NCBI RefSeq assembly: GCF_008033135.1
Contig: NZ_CP041335.1
Location: forward strand, 1,679,925-1,743,924
DNA: 64,000 nucleotides
Direction: 5' to 3'
Origin: Chitinolyticbacter meiyuanensis
Lineage (GTDB): Bacteria > Pseudomonadota > Gammaproteobacteria > Burkholderiales > Chitinibacteraceae
The position numbers and the translations under genes were made by a program. Below, piece after piece: positions 16,071-24,759 of this stretch (the first letter of the stretch is position 1; each line of letters opens with the position of its first letter). The notes under the pieces were generated by a model. The model had not been told where the DNA came from and made no database searches. It saw only the letters and a list, made by a program, of their open reading frames with translations.

Positions 16071-17114
16071 TCAGCCAGCCGCTTCGCTGGCCAGCCGTGA
16101 CTCAGCCTGTGCGTGCGGCGTGAACGGGTGCAGGTGCGACAGGAACTGCCGGCTGGCCGCCGCCCACGAGTAGCGCTCGGCGAAGCGGCGTACCTCGCCG
16201 CGATCAATGTCCAGCGCGGCAAGGCAGGCAGCCTTGAGGTCGTGCTGCAGCGCGCCCGGGCCATCGGTACCGATCACATCGATGGGGCCGGTCACCGGGT
16301 AGGCGGCCACCGGGCAGCCGCAGGCCATGGCCTCCAGCAACACGAGGCCGAAGGTATCGGTCTTGCTGGGGAACACGAACACGTCGGCCGCGTTGTAGAC
16401 CTCGGCGAGCTCCTGCTGATTCAGCACGCCCAGCCAGTTCACGTCGGCATACTTGGCGCGCAGCGTGGCGGCGGCGGGGCCATCACCACAGACCCACTTG
16501 GAGCCTGGCAATTCAAGCGCGAGGAAGGCCTCGACATTCTTCTCGACCGCGACCCGGCCGACATAGACGAAAATCGGCTTGCGCGTCTGCAGCCGCTCCC
16601 GCGAGCTCGGCTTGAACAGCTCAAGGTTCACGCCGCGGCCCCACATCACGGTCTTGGTGAAGCCGCGCGCCTTCAGGTCGTCGACCACCACGCGGGTCGG
16701 AGCCATCGTGGCTTCCGCGGCATTGTGAAAGCGGGCGAGCCAGGCGTAGGTCCAGCTCACCGGAATGCCAAAGCGCAGGTTCACGTATTCGGGGAAGCGT
16801 GAGTGGTAGGCGGTGGTGAACGGCAGCTTGCGCTTGATGCAGTATTTGCGTGCCGCCAGGCCCAACGGCCCTTCGGTGGCGATATGGATGGCATCGGGCG
16901 CGAACGTTTCAATGCGCTGGGCGATCTTGTGCCCTGGCCGCCACGACAGCCGGATCTCCGGATAGGTGGGGCAGGGGAAGGTCTTGAATTCCTGCGGCGT
17001 GATCAATTCCACCGTGTGGCCCATCAGCCCGAGCTCGTGCCGGGTCTGCTTGAGCGTGCGCACCACGCCGTTGACCTGCGGTTCCCAGGCGTCGGTGACG
17101 ATGAGGATCTTCAT
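16071..17114 (-). CDS. GT4-type glycosyltransferase (family 1)
   Basis: A 347-residue GT-B retaining glycosyltransferase. The N-terminus MKILIVTDAWEPQVNGVVRT and the C-terminal FPSKTDTFGLVLLEAMACG (E-x7-E type donor site) are typical of the MgtA/GPI-anchor-like group that transfers sugars to membrane lipids. Its ATG overlaps the stop of a calcineurin-like phosphoesterase gene by four bases. That pairing suggests a two-step glycolipid pathway, but acceptor and sugar are not deducible. Confidence 0.85.
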   Translation of the reverse strand: MKILIVTDAWEPQVNGVVRTLKQTRHELGLMGHTVELITPQEFKTFPCPTYPEIRLSWRPGHKIAQRIETFAPDAIHIATEGPLGLAARKYCIKRKLPFTTAYHSRFPEYVNLRFGIPVSWTYAWLARFHNAAEATMAPTRVVVDDLKARGFTKTVMWGRGVNLELFKPSSRERLQTRKPIFVYVGRVAVEKNVEAFLALELPGSKWVCGDGPAAATLRAKYADVNWLGVLNQQELAEVYNAADVFVFPSKTDTFGLVLLEAMACGCPVAAYPVTGPIDVIGTDGPGALQHDLKAACLAALDIDRGEVRRFAERYSWAAASRQFLSHLHPFTPHAQAESRLASEAAG

Positions 17115-17926
17115 GCGGCGGCTCCTTGCAGCGCGGGGGAGAGTAGGCTGAGTTCGGCGATCTGTGCCGACTGTTCGGCGAAATACTTCTGCCAGGTGAC
17201 GATGCGCAGCTCGCCGGTGGGCAGCTCGACGAGCGCGGTGAGGCTTTCCACCCAGTCGCCATCGTTGCAATAGAGCACGCCGTTGATGTCGCGCATCTCG
17301 GCCTTGTGGATATGGCCGCAGATCACGCCATCGAGCCCGCGGGACTTGGCCTCGGCGGCGACGGCTTCCTCGAAGTCTGTGACGAAGTTCACCGCGGTCT
17401 TCACCTTGTGCTTGAGGTATTGCGACAGCGACCAGTAGCCCAGCCCGAGCCGGGCGCGCAGGCGGTTGAACCAGTGGTTGAGCTTGAGCGTGACGCCGTA
17501 GGCGCGGTCGCCGACGATGGCCAGCCACTTAGCGCACTGCACCACGCCGTCGAAGCGGTCGCCATGCAGCACCAGGAAGCGGCGACCGTCGGCGGTGGTA
17601 TGGGTGACCTCGTCCTCGATGCGGATGTCGCCGAACATCAGGCCGAGAAACTGGCGCGCGCCTTCGTCGTGGTTGCCGGGGATATAGATCACGTGCGTAC
17701 CCTTGCGGGCCTTGCGCAGTACCTTCTGGATCACGTCGTTGTGGCTCTGGTGCCAGAACCAGCTGCGCTTGAGCGCCCAACCGTCGATGATGTCGCCAAC
17801 GAGATAGAGGTAGTCGCACTCGGTGTGCTTGAGGAAGTCGAGCAGATAGTCCGCTTGGCAGCCGGAGGTGCCCAGATGCACGTCAGAAATCCAGATGCTG
17901 CGGAACTTGAGGGTGGGGTCACTCAT
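17111..17926 (-). CDS. Calcineurin-like phosphoesterase, UDP-2,3-diacylglucosamine diphosphatase type
   Basis: A 271-residue metallophosphoesterase. The five metal motifs are visible: SDVHLG (Asp15, His17), GDIID (Asp45), GNHDE, LHGDRFD and GHIHK. It resembles the LpxH2-like branch, often annotated as UDP-2,3-diacylglucosamine diphosphatase in the lipid A pathway. LpxH proper was not seen in the window, so a role in modifying another lipid-linked substrate is equally possible. The ATGA overlap with the glycosyltransferase supports a common function. Confidence 0.82.
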   Translation of the reverse strand: MSDPTLKFRSIWISDVHLGTSGCQADYLLDFLKHTECDYLYLVGDIIDGWALKRSWFWHQSHNDVIQKVLRKARKGTHVIYIPGNHDEGARQFLGLMFGDIRIEDEVTHTTADGRRFLVLHGDRFDGVVQCAKWLAIVGDRAYGVTLKLNHWFNRLRARLGLGYWSLSQYLKHKVKTAVNFVTDFEEAVAAEAKSRGLDGVICGHIHKAEMRDINGVLYCNDGDWVESLTALVELPTGELRIVTWQKYFAEQSAQIAELSLLSPALQGAAA

Positions 17927-18085
17927 GGCAGCTCATCCGTCGTCTCATGCCGCGCATCATGCCGCCGCAATATGACGTTCCAGCGAAAGTTTTTTTTCCA
18001 ATCAATGACATGCAACATCGCCGTCACGAGATTGACAGCCGCCGGGGCTGCGGCGATAGTCGCGGCTCGCTTCCGGAGTTGCCCG

Positions 18086-18292
18086 ATGTCCCAGTTCCCC
18101 CGCCCTGATTCCCCCTGCGTTGCCTTGTGTTCCACCGCGCTGGGCGACGAGGTGTGCATGGGTTGCGGGCGCACGTTCTTTGAGGTCGCCAACTGGGTGT
18201 TCCTGTCCGATGCGGAAAAGGATGCCGTCTGGCTGCGGCTGGAGGCGCACTGGGCGGCGCAGGGCTTGCCGCCGCCGTGGCTGGCCCGTTGA
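18086..18292 (+). CDS. DUF1289-family small cysteine protein
   Basis: A 68-residue protein with the DUF1289 pattern SPCVALCSTALGDEVCMGCGRT, four cysteines that probably bind iron or zinc, and a tryptophan-rich C-terminus. CGGAG is positioned upstream of ATG 18086. Function is unknown across the family. Confidence 0.85.
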   Translation: MSQFPRPDSPCVALCSTALGDEVCMGCGRTFFEVANWVFLSDAEKDAVWLRLEAHWAAQGLPPPWLAR

Positions 18293-18398
18293 GGATGCCG
18301 TGCGTTGATCGGGCGGAGAGCGCTTATCCGCCCGTCGCATGTCATCGGGATGCGCGGTGGTGCGCGCTATCGTGAGGTCTTCCTGAGGAGGACTGCAT

Positions 18399-18812
18399 AT
18401 GGCGCAGGCAGAACGGCCGGATAGCGTGATCGTGTTGCCGCCGGGTGGTGGTCGCCACTACGCGATGGGGCGGATGCAGGCACGGTTCCTCGCCGATGGC
18501 GAGGAAACGGTGGATCGCTATTCGATCTCTGAATGGTGGCTGGAGCCGCACACCGAAGGGCCGGGCGCGCACCGGCATGACGCCAACGACGACGTGTTCT
18601 ACGTGATCGGCGGCACGATGAGCTTTCTCGCAGGCGAGGCCTGGTTCGAGGCCGGGCCGGGCAGCTTCGTGCGCATCCCTGCGGGCGTCACGCACGATTT
18701 CGCCAACCGCGGCGAGCAGCGGGCCGGCGTGCTCAACTTCTACATTCCTGGCGGCTTCGAGGCGGACATGCCGGCCATCGTCGACTGGTTTGCCGCGAAT
18801 CCGCCGCGTTGA
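18399..18812 (+). CDS. Cupin-domain protein
   Basis: A 137-residue single-domain cupin. The first motif (PGAHRHDANDDVFYVIGG) supplies His/His/Asp-type ligands, and the second (PAGVTHDFANRG) supplies the last His, so a metal site is likely. Such proteins range from dioxygenases to isomerases; no substrate can be named. The RBS GAGGAGG precedes the ATG. It is convergent with the outer-membrane protein gene at 18820. Confidence 0.85.
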   Translation: MAQAERPDSVIVLPPGGGRHYAMGRMQARFLADGEETVDRYSISEWWLEPHTEGPGAHRHDANDDVFYVIGGTMSFLAGEAWFEAGPGSFVRIPAGVTHDFANRGEQRAGVLNFYIPGGFEADMPAIVDWFAANPPR

Positions 18813-18819
18813 GTGGCGC

Positions 18820-19749
18820 TCAGAAGCTCACGGCGAAGCCGAGTGAAAAGCCGGAGACGTTGTCGCCCATCACATGGCGCAGCACCAGTCGGGTGCGGGT
18901 GATGATGATGTCGTAGGCGGACGAATCGAATTCGATGCCGGCGCCGAGCGTGGACAGCCGCTCGAAGCCCAGTACCCCGGCCTGGTCACCCAGGTATTCC
19001 GAGTGCGAGACCTCGAGCACGTAACGCAACGGCCGTTGCATCACCGTCAGGCCGGTCGGCGCGCGCCAGCGCGCCCACAGGTTGGCGGTCTGGCCCTCCG
19101 CATGGCCATTGATCACCTTGTCGTGGCCGAGGTTTTCCAGATAGATGTAGCTGTAGCGCAGCTCCAGGTCGATCTCGTAATCGGGGCGGTAGTGCTCCCA
19201 GTCCAGCATCAGCGAGCCGCCGACGCCGCCGGCGCTCATGTCGCCGCCGTCGAGAAAGCGGATGTCCCGCCCGGTTTCATGCTCCAGATACCAATGTGCG
19301 GTATTGAGGTCGCTGCTCATGTAGCCGAGCGCGAAGTTGAAGATCGGCCGGATCACCCACTCGTCGGCGATGGGAAAATCCCAGCCGATGCCGCCGGTCC
19401 CCGAAATACTGGTCCACTTGGTCCGGATATCGCGCGTTTCGGTGCCGTTGCTCACCACGAACTGCGGATCGTACCGACTGTAGGCGATGGCGCCTTCCAG
19501 ATAGAGCGGCGTTTCCTTGCTGATGGTGAAGCCGCCGCCGAGCTGGCTCATCGTGATGTCCGGGTTGCCGGTCTCGGTATCGCTGATCGAGAGCGAGCTG
19601 GAGGTCAGATCCGGCGTCGTTGAATAGGTCATCAGCGCCAGCATGCTGTTGGCGCGCTCGGTCAGGTTGCCCTTCACCACCTGGAACGGGCCAGCATGGG
19701 TGACGGTGGCGCTGAGCACCAGTGGCAGGGCGATCAGATAGCGGAGCAT
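18820..19749 (-). CDS. Putative outer-membrane beta-barrel protein
   Basis: A 309-residue exported protein. The start is ATG 19749, giving a signal peptide (MLRYLIALPLVLSATVTHA). The remainder alternates short amphipathic strands rich in Tyr, Trp, Gly and Asp, and ends in VSGFSLGFAVSF, a barrel-type terminal strand with final Phe recognised by the BAM machinery. It looks like an autotransporter-fold or Solitary outer membrane autotransporter-like barrel without a passenger. Cargo or function is unknown. Confidence 0.72.
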   Translation of the reverse strand: MLRYLIALPLVLSATVTHAGPFQVVKGNLTERANSMLALMTYSTTPDLTSSSLSISDTETGNPDITMSQLGGGFTISKETPLYLEGAIAYSRYDPQFVVSNGTETRDIRTKWTSISGTGGIGWDFPIADEWVIRPIFNFALGYMSSDLNTAHWYLEHETGRDIRFLDGGDMSAGGVGGSLMLDWEHYRPDYEIDLELRYSYIYLENLGHDKVINGHAEGQTANLWARWRAPTGLTVMQRPLRYVLEVSHSEYLGDQAGVLGFERLSTLGAGIEFDSSAYDIIITRTRLVLRHVMGDNVSGFSLGFAVSF

Positions 19750-19813
19750 GACTGGTGCATGGAGTCGGTGACGCAGCCAGTCTATTCGATGCCGCGCGCG
19801 CGCGCTGAGCGGT

Positions 19814-20659
19814 TCAGGTGCTGTGTTGCTCCAGTACAAATCGGGCGCCACCATCCTGGCCCAGCCGCCCGAGGAGGTAGGGCAGCACCTCGGCCAGCGT
19901 GGCGTGCAGGGTATAGGGCGGGTTCACGATGAACATGCCGCTGCCGTGCATGCCGAAGCCGTCGCTCGAGGGGCCTTGCACGTACAGCTCGGCTTGCAGC
20001 CAGCCCTTGGCCGGCAGTTTCTTCAGCTGCTGTGGCAGTGCACGCGCTTCCTCGCGTTGCAGGCAGGGATACCAGATGGCGTAGCTGCCGGTGGCGAAGC
20101 GGCGCAGCGCTTCTTCCATGGCCTGGACCACGCGGCGGTAATCGGCTTTATCCTCGTACGGCGGATCGATCAGCGTCAGCGCGCGGCGCGGCGGCGGCGG
20201 CAATACTGCCTTGATGCCGGCAAAGCCGTCCGCCTGTTGCCATTGCGCCTGGCGGCCGAGCGTGGCGACGTTGTCAGCAAGCAGCTTGCCGTCGGTGGGG
20301 TGCAGCTCGAACAGCCGCAGCTTGTCGCTGTCGCGCATCACGTGTTGCGCCACCAGCGGCGAGCCTGGGTAGAAGGCAAGCTGGCCAGCCGGATTGAAGG
20401 CGCGAACCGCGTCGACATAGCGCGCCAGTGGCGCCGGCAGGTCCGGCGCCTGCCACAAGCGTGCGACGCCGCTCTCGAACTCGGCATTCCTTGCCGCATA
20501 GCCCTCGGTCAGCGCATACAGTCCGGCGCCGGCGTGGGTATCGATGTACCAGTAGGGTTTGTCCTTCTGGTTGAGGTAGTGCAGCAGTTCGACGAGCAGG
20601 AAGTGCTTGAGGACGTCGGCATGATTGCCGGCGTGGAAGGCATGGCGGTAGCTGAGCAT
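19814..20659 (-). CDS. rlmJ: 23S rRNA (adenine2030-N6)-methyltransferase
   Basis: A 281-residue protein, the normal RlmJ length (E. coli 280). It starts MLSYRHAFHAGNHADVLKH and has the catalytic DPPYEDKADY motif that methylates the N6 of A2030. The C-terminal NPPYTLHATLAEVLPYL region also fits. In E. coli it is needed to use DNA as a carbon source. It stands alone on the minus strand, divergent from a lipoprotein gene. Confidence 0.95.
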   Translation of the reverse strand: MLSYRHAFHAGNHADVLKHFLLVELLHYLNQKDKPYWYIDTHAGAGLYALTEGYAARNAEFESGVARLWQAPDLPAPLARYVDAVRAFNPAGQLAFYPGSPLVAQHVMRDSDKLRLFELHPTDGKLLADNVATLGRQAQWQQADGFAGIKAVLPPPPRRALTLIDPPYEDKADYRRVVQAMEEALRRFATGSYAIWYPCLQREEARALPQQLKKLPAKGWLQAELYVQGPSSDGFGMHGSGMFIVNPPYTLHATLAEVLPYLLGRLGQDGGARFVLEQHST

Positions 20660-20804
20660 GGCGGGAACATCGCAAGGGCAGGGCGAGAGCGTAGCGCGCT
20701 GCCAGGCGCTTTGCCAGCGATCGCGGCAAAATGCCCGCCGGCACTACGGGAACCGGATGGCATTGCAGCCATCAGATGCAACAACCTCATCCAGGAGCAT
20801 GACG

Positions 20805-21404
20805 ATGCGTACAGCCTTAATCCTGACGGCCTTGCTGGCGCTGGCCGGTTGCGATCGCGCAGTCGAAACTGCCAAGCAGCAGGTCGACAACGCGGTCGAG
20901 CAGGGCACCCGTGCCGCCATCGATGAAATGAAGGCGCAGGCCAGCGCGGTGATTGCCGATTCCGGGCTGGATGCCAGCGCGGTGGCGGCGCAGGTGAAGG
21001 AACACGGCGAAAAGCTGAAGGAGGGCGCCAAGAAGCTGGTCGGTGATGACTGGAGCCGGCTCGATGCGATGGTTGGCCAGTATCCGCGCGATATCGGCCT
21101 CTACACCGAGGTCAGCCCCATCATGCCGGAGCTCAAGGCGCTGCTGGGCGATAAGCTCGATGCCTTCCGCGGCAACATGGTCACGCAGGGGCCGCTGCAG
21201 AAGGACGGCGTGCTCTATGTGACTGGCAACAAGCCGCATCAGGGCGGGGCCGATGCGGCCTACTTGCTGATCGACAGCAAGGCCAGGCGGCTGGAGGTGG
21301 GGCTCGTCGAGCGCGGCAAGCTCACCGTGTATGCCAGCCCCGGCGAGCCGCTCGCCAAGCCCAAGGATGTGCGGACCTTCGTCTCCAACGTTGGCAGCGT
21401 TTGA
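20805..21404 (+). CDS. Hypothetical lipoprotein
   Basis: A 199-residue protein with a lipoprotein signal (MRTALILTALLALAGC, lipobox LAGC). Residues 20-80 form an Ala/Lys/Glu helix, and the rest a mixed domain with a hydrophobic core. The ATG at 20805 has AGGAG seven bases upstream; the ATG at 20799 is too close to it. No family was recognised. It is probably anchored in a periplasm-facing membrane leaflet. Confidence 0.72.
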   Translation: MRTALILTALLALAGCDRAVETAKQQVDNAVEQGTRAAIDEMKAQASAVIADSGLDASAVAAQVKEHGEKLKEGAKKLVGDDWSRLDAMVGQYPRDIGLYTEVSPIMPELKALLGDKLDAFRGNMVTQGPLQKDGVLYVTGNKPHQGGADAAYLLIDSKARRLEVGLVERGKLTVYASPGEPLAKPKDVRTFVSNVGSV

Positions 21405-21450
21405 TTGCGTGAGCACGGTGGCTGGTCCACGATGCGCGTTTTGCAATTGG

Positions 21451-21780
21451 ATGGATGCCGTGGACCTGCAACAGCTGACCGCCCAGATTCGTGATTTTGC
21501 CCGCGCCCGCGACTGGGAGCGTTACCACACGCCCAAGAACCTGGTGATGGCCATGTCGGTGGAAATGGCCGAGCTGGTCGAGCACTTCCAGTGGCTCACG
21601 CCCGAAGAGGCGCAGGCCATCGCCGCAGATCCTGCCCGCCGCGTGCCGGTTGAGGAAGAGATGGCCGACGTGCTGATCTACATGCTGCGTCTTGCCGATG
21701 TGCTGAGTGTCGACGTCGAGGCTGCCATTGCCGACAAGATGATCAAGAACGCCCGCAAGTATCCGGCCCCCGAACGTTAA
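21451..21780 (+). CDS. MazG-like nucleotide pyrophosphohydrolase (RS21-C6/dCTPase type)
   Basis: A 109-residue all-alpha NTP pyrophosphatase. The metal motif ExxE...ExxD is seen as SVEMAELVEHFQW and EEEMADVLIYML. The length and YHTPKNLVMAMSVE match the house-cleaning RS21-C6/XTP3TPA group that removes modified dCTP. ATG 21451 is used; a GTG at 21460 is a second possibility. It follows the lipoprotein gene by 46 bases. Confidence 0.87.
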   Translation: MDAVDLQQLTAQIRDFARARDWERYHTPKNLVMAMSVEMAELVEHFQWLTPEEAQAIAADPARRVPVEEEMADVLIYMLRLADVLSVDVEAAIADKMIKNARKYPAPER

Positions 21781-21882
21781 CTTTTACGCAGGCGTTGTTG
21801 CGCGCGCCACTGGGGCTGGCTGCCACGTTGGCTTAGTCTCCTGTTCACAGCCGGGCACACTGGCGACAACAGGAGAATCATC

Positions 21883-22110
21883 ATGACGCATCTTGCTTCC
21901 CGCCTGGCTTGCCTGGCCGCCGTTACCCTGCTGGCCAGTGGCTGCGCCAGCATGAGCGAAACCCAGCGCAACACCGCCATCGGCGCCACTGCCGGTGGCG
22001 TGCTGGGCTCCATCCTCACCGATGGCAGCGTGCTCGGCACTGTGGGCGGCGCGGCCGTCGGTGGCGTGATCGGCCACGAAACCACCCAGCCTTCGAAGAA
22101 AAAGCGCTGA
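21883..22110 (+). CDS. Glycine-zipper (YMGG-like/OsmB-type) lipoprotein
   Basis: A 75-residue protein. The signal ends in the lipobox LASGC; a glycine-zipper helix follows with repeated small residues (AIGATAGGVLGSIL, then VGGAAVGGVIG), and the tail is basic. OsmB-like lipoproteins of this kind insert in or lie along the outer membrane and are often induced by stress. A clear AGGAG sits before ATG 21883. Confidence 0.85.
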   Translation: MTHLASRLACLAAVTLLASGCASMSETQRNTAIGATAGGVLGSILTDGSVLGTVGGAAVGGVIGHETTQPSKKKR

Positions 22111-22158
22111 GCGGCACGCTGGGCTACGCTGTAACGACTCCGTCATCGGAAATCGGCC

Positions 22159-22395
22159 ATGCAGCGTGTATTCCAGGCAGAAAATGCCATCGAAGCGCAT
22201 CTGGTGCGGCATTGGCTGCAGGCCAGCCGCATCCCCTGCGAGCTGCGCGGCGAATACCTGACTGGCGCTCTGGGCGAGCTGCCGGTGACGGGGTTGGTTG
22301 CGATCTGGGTCGAGGACGAGGATGTGAACGTGGCACGGCGGGTGATCGCCGAATGGCAAGCGGCCGAGCCGCTGCCGGACGAAGGCTACGCCTGA
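22159..22395 (+). CDS. DUF2007-domain protein
   Basis: A 78-residue protein starting MQRVFQAENAIEAHLVRHWL and containing the DUF2007 pattern (GELPVTGLVAIWVEDEDVNVARRVI). DUF2007 proteins resemble a PII-type fold and are annotated as putative signal-transducing proteins without a known partner. It is convergent with rarD, with five bases between the stops. Confidence 0.87.
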   Translation: MQRVFQAENAIEAHLVRHWLQASRIPCELRGEYLTGALGELPVTGLVAIWVEDEDVNVARRVIAEWQAAEPLPDEGYA

Positions 22396-22400
22396 TCGAT

Positions 22401-23282
22401 TTAGCCGGCGGCCACCCGCATCCGGCTCGCCCACCAGCCCTCCAGCGTATAGAGCGCCAGCGCAGCCCAGATCAGCGCAAAACCGAGCGCCTTGGCGCCG
22501 CCAAAAGGCTCGTGCCACAGGAAGATCCCCAGCAACAGCTGCACTGTCGGCCCGCTGTATTGGAGGATGCCCAACAGCGACAGCGGCAGCCGCCGCGCGC
22601 CAGCGGCAAACAGCAGCAGCGGCACAGCGGTGAATGGCCCTGCCATCAAGCATAGAAACTGCACCCAGCCACTGGCGCTGTCGAATCCGGCCTGACCACT
22701 ACCGAGCAACCAGGCCAGTGCGCCGCCGGCGATGGGAAAGAAGATCAGCGTTTCCAGCGACAACCCTTCGAGCGCGCCCAGCTGGGCCGTCTTGCGCAAC
22801 AGGCCATAGAAGCCGAACGACAGCGCCAGCGTCAGCGCAATCCATGGCAATTGCCCGGCCAGCCAGGTGAGCCAGGCCACGCCCGCGGCGGCTACGGCCA
22901 CGGCCAGCCACTGGCCCACGCGCAGCCGCTCGCGCAGCAGCACCACGCCTAGCAACACGCTGATCAGCGGATTGATGAAGTAGCCCAGGCTGGCATCGAT
23001 CACCCGGTTGGCGTTTACTGCCCAGATATAGGTAAACCAGTTGATCGCCAACAGCAGCGCGCTGGCGGCAAAGCGCGCCAGCAGTGCCCTGTTGCGCAAG
23101 GCGCCGCGCAGCCAGCTCCAGTGACGCCGCACAGCGAGGATGGCACCGAGAAACACCAGCGACCACACCATCCGATGCAGCAACACTTCGGTCGGTGGAA
23201 TGCCGTGCAGCTGCTTGAGGAACAGCGGCAACAGGCCCCACAGCAAGTAGGCAGCGAGCGCATAAAGGATGCCGGTTTGCAT
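22401..23282 (-). CDS. rarD: RarD-type EamA-family transporter
   Basis: A 293-residue, ten-helix drug/metabolite superfamily permease. RarD signatures are present: MQTGILYALAAYLLWGLLPLF at the start and FTYIWAVNANRVIDASLGYF in the fourth helix. RarD is historically linked to chloramphenicol sensitivity, but its true substrate is unknown. It is divergent from nagD across 156 bases that should contain both promoters. Confidence 0.92.
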   Translation of the reverse strand: MQTGILYALAAYLLWGLLPLFLKQLHGIPPTEVLLHRMVWSLVFLGAILAVRRHWSWLRGALRNRALLARFAASALLLAINWFTYIWAVNANRVIDASLGYFINPLISVLLGVVLLRERLRVGQWLAVAVAAAGVAWLTWLAGQLPWIALTLALSFGFYGLLRKTAQLGALEGLSLETLIFFPIAGGALAWLLGSGQAGFDSASGWVQFLCLMAGPFTAVPLLLFAAGARRLPLSLLGILQYSGPTVQLLLGIFLWHEPFGGAKALGFALIWAALALYTLEGWWASRMRVAAG

Positions 23283-23438
23283 GAAAGCCTGCAGCGAAGA
23301 AGCGGAAGGGCGCCCACTCTACGCAAAGCGGCCTGGCGTGGGTATCGGGAAAACCCCGGCGCAAGCCGGGAAAAAGCGTGGCCGAGGCCCTGGCCGGGCG
23401 TTTACACTGGGGTTTTCGACCCTCTTCTGCGTACCAGC

Positions 23439-24206
23439 ATGAAAGCCATCATTTCCGACATGGACGGCGTGATCTACCGCGGCAAGCAGCTGATCCCCGG
23501 CGCCAACGAATTCGTGCAGCGCCTGCTTGCCGAGAAGGCCCCGTTCCTGTTCCTGACCAACAACGCCGAGCAGACCCCGCTCGATCTCAAGCTCAAGCTG
23601 GAGTACCTCGGCATCCAGGGGCTGACCGAGGACAACTTCATCACCAGCGCGATGGCGACGGCGATGTTCCTCAAGCAGCAGAAGGAGCGCGCCACGGCCT
23701 ATGTGGTCGGTGGCGGCGGGCTGATCAACGAGCTCTACAATGTCGGCTTCTCGATCTCCGAGTCGCGGCCGGACTACGTGGTGGTGGCCAAATCGAGCGG
23801 CTTCTCGTTCGAGCAGCTGAAAAAAGCGGTGCGCTTCATCGACGCTGGCGCCAAGTTCATCGGCACCAATCCGGACATGATCGACCCGGTGGAAGGCGGC
23901 AACGAGCCCGCCGCGGGCACCATCCTCGCCGCCATCTCTGCGGCCACTGGCAAAAAGCCCTACATCGTCGGCAAGCCCAATGCACTGATGATGACGCTGG
24001 CGACCCGCAAGCTCGGCGTGCATCCGGAGGATGCGGTGATGGTGGGGGACCGGATGGATACCGACATCGTCGGCGGCATGGAGGCCGGCATGACCACGGC
24101 GCTGGTGCTGTCCGGTGTCACCACCAAGGCGATGATCGACGACTTCCCCTACAAGCCCGACCACGTGTTCGATCACGTGGGCCAGATCGATCCGGCGCAG
24201 CTGTAG
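23439..24206 (+). CDS. nagD: HAD-IIA family phosphatase NagD
   Basis: A 255-residue HAD phosphatase with the four HAD motifs: DMDGVIYRG, FLTNN, the Lys in IVGKPN, and VGDRMDTDI. Its C2-cap size and sequence match NagD, a UMP/GMP 5'-nucleotidase. In enterobacteria it lies in the GlcNAc operon, but no nag genes are seen here. ATG 23439 is the only start that fits the family. A strong bidirectional hairpin separates it from convergent mscL. Confidence 0.92.
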   Translation: MKAIISDMDGVIYRGKQLIPGANEFVQRLLAEKAPFLFLTNNAEQTPLDLKLKLEYLGIQGLTEDNFITSAMATAMFLKQQKERATAYVVGGGGLINELYNVGFSISESRPDYVVVAKSSGFSFEQLKKAVRFIDAGAKFIGTNPDMIDPVEGGNEPAAGTILAAISAATGKKPYIVGKPNALMMTLATRKLGVHPEDAVMVGDRMDTDIVGGMEAGMTTALVLSGVTTKAMIDDFPYKPDHVFDHVGQIDPAQL

Positions 24207-24226
24207 CAGCGTCGATACGTGCAAAC

Positions 24227-24252
24227 AAAAAGCCCGCAGTTGCGGGCTTTTT
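24227..24252. terminator. Bidirectional terminator between nagD and mscL
   Basis: AAAAAGCCCGCA pairs with TGCGGGCTTTTT, with A and T runs on both sides, midway between two convergent genes (20 bases from nagD's stop, 16 from mscL's). Confidence 0.93.
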
Positions 24253-24268
24253 GCTGGGACGAGAAGCA

Positions 24269-24694
24269 CTACTTCTTCAGCGAATCGCGAATCTCGCGCA
24301 GCAATACGATTTCTTCCGGAGTCGGCGCTGGCTCGGCCGGGGCGGCTTCCTTTTCCTGGCGCAGCTTGTTGATGCCTTTGATCAGCAGGAACACGGCGAA
24401 GGCGACGATCAAGAAGCTGATGCCGGCGTTGATGAAGTTGCCGTAGTTGATGGTGACGGCGCCGGCATCCTGCGCGGCCTTGAGCGTCGCATACGGGCCG
24501 GGCGTGCTGCCTTGCTTCAGCAACAGATAGAGATTGGAGAAATCGACCTTGCCGAGGATGAGACCGATCGGCGGCATGATCACATCCTTGACCAGCGAAT
24601 CGACGATCTTGCCGAACGCCGCACCAATGATCACGCCGACCGCGAGGTCGACCACATTGCCGCGCATGGCAAATTCCTTGAAATCCTTCAGCAT
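24269..24694 (-). CDS. mscL: Large-conductance mechanosensitive channel
   Basis: A 141-residue inner-membrane channel that opens under hypo-osmotic tension. Landmarks are [20 protein letters not shown], the first pore helix with [18 protein letters not shown], the periplasmic loop, the second helix and the cytoplasmic bundle ending in EIRDSLKK. It is a single gene with its own terminator. Confidence 0.97.
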   Translation of the reverse strand: MLKDFKEFAMRGNVVDLAVGVIIGAAFGKIVDSLVKDVIMPPIGLILGKVDFSNLYLLLKQGSTPGPYATLKAAQDAGAVTINYGNFINAGISFLIVAFAVFLLIKGINKLRQEKEAAPAEPAPTPEEIVLLREIRDSLKK

Positions 24695-24759
24695 CCAATG
24701 CTCCTGATGGTTGGTATGGCGTGCGGCAAGCGTATGCAGCGGCGGCGGACGCTGTCAAA

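Noticed and set aside
19791-19804. Alternating CG run (GCGCGCGCGC) as a Z-DNA regulatory element
   Set aside because: It is short, in a short gap between two minus-strand genes in GC-rich DNA; chance is sufficient.
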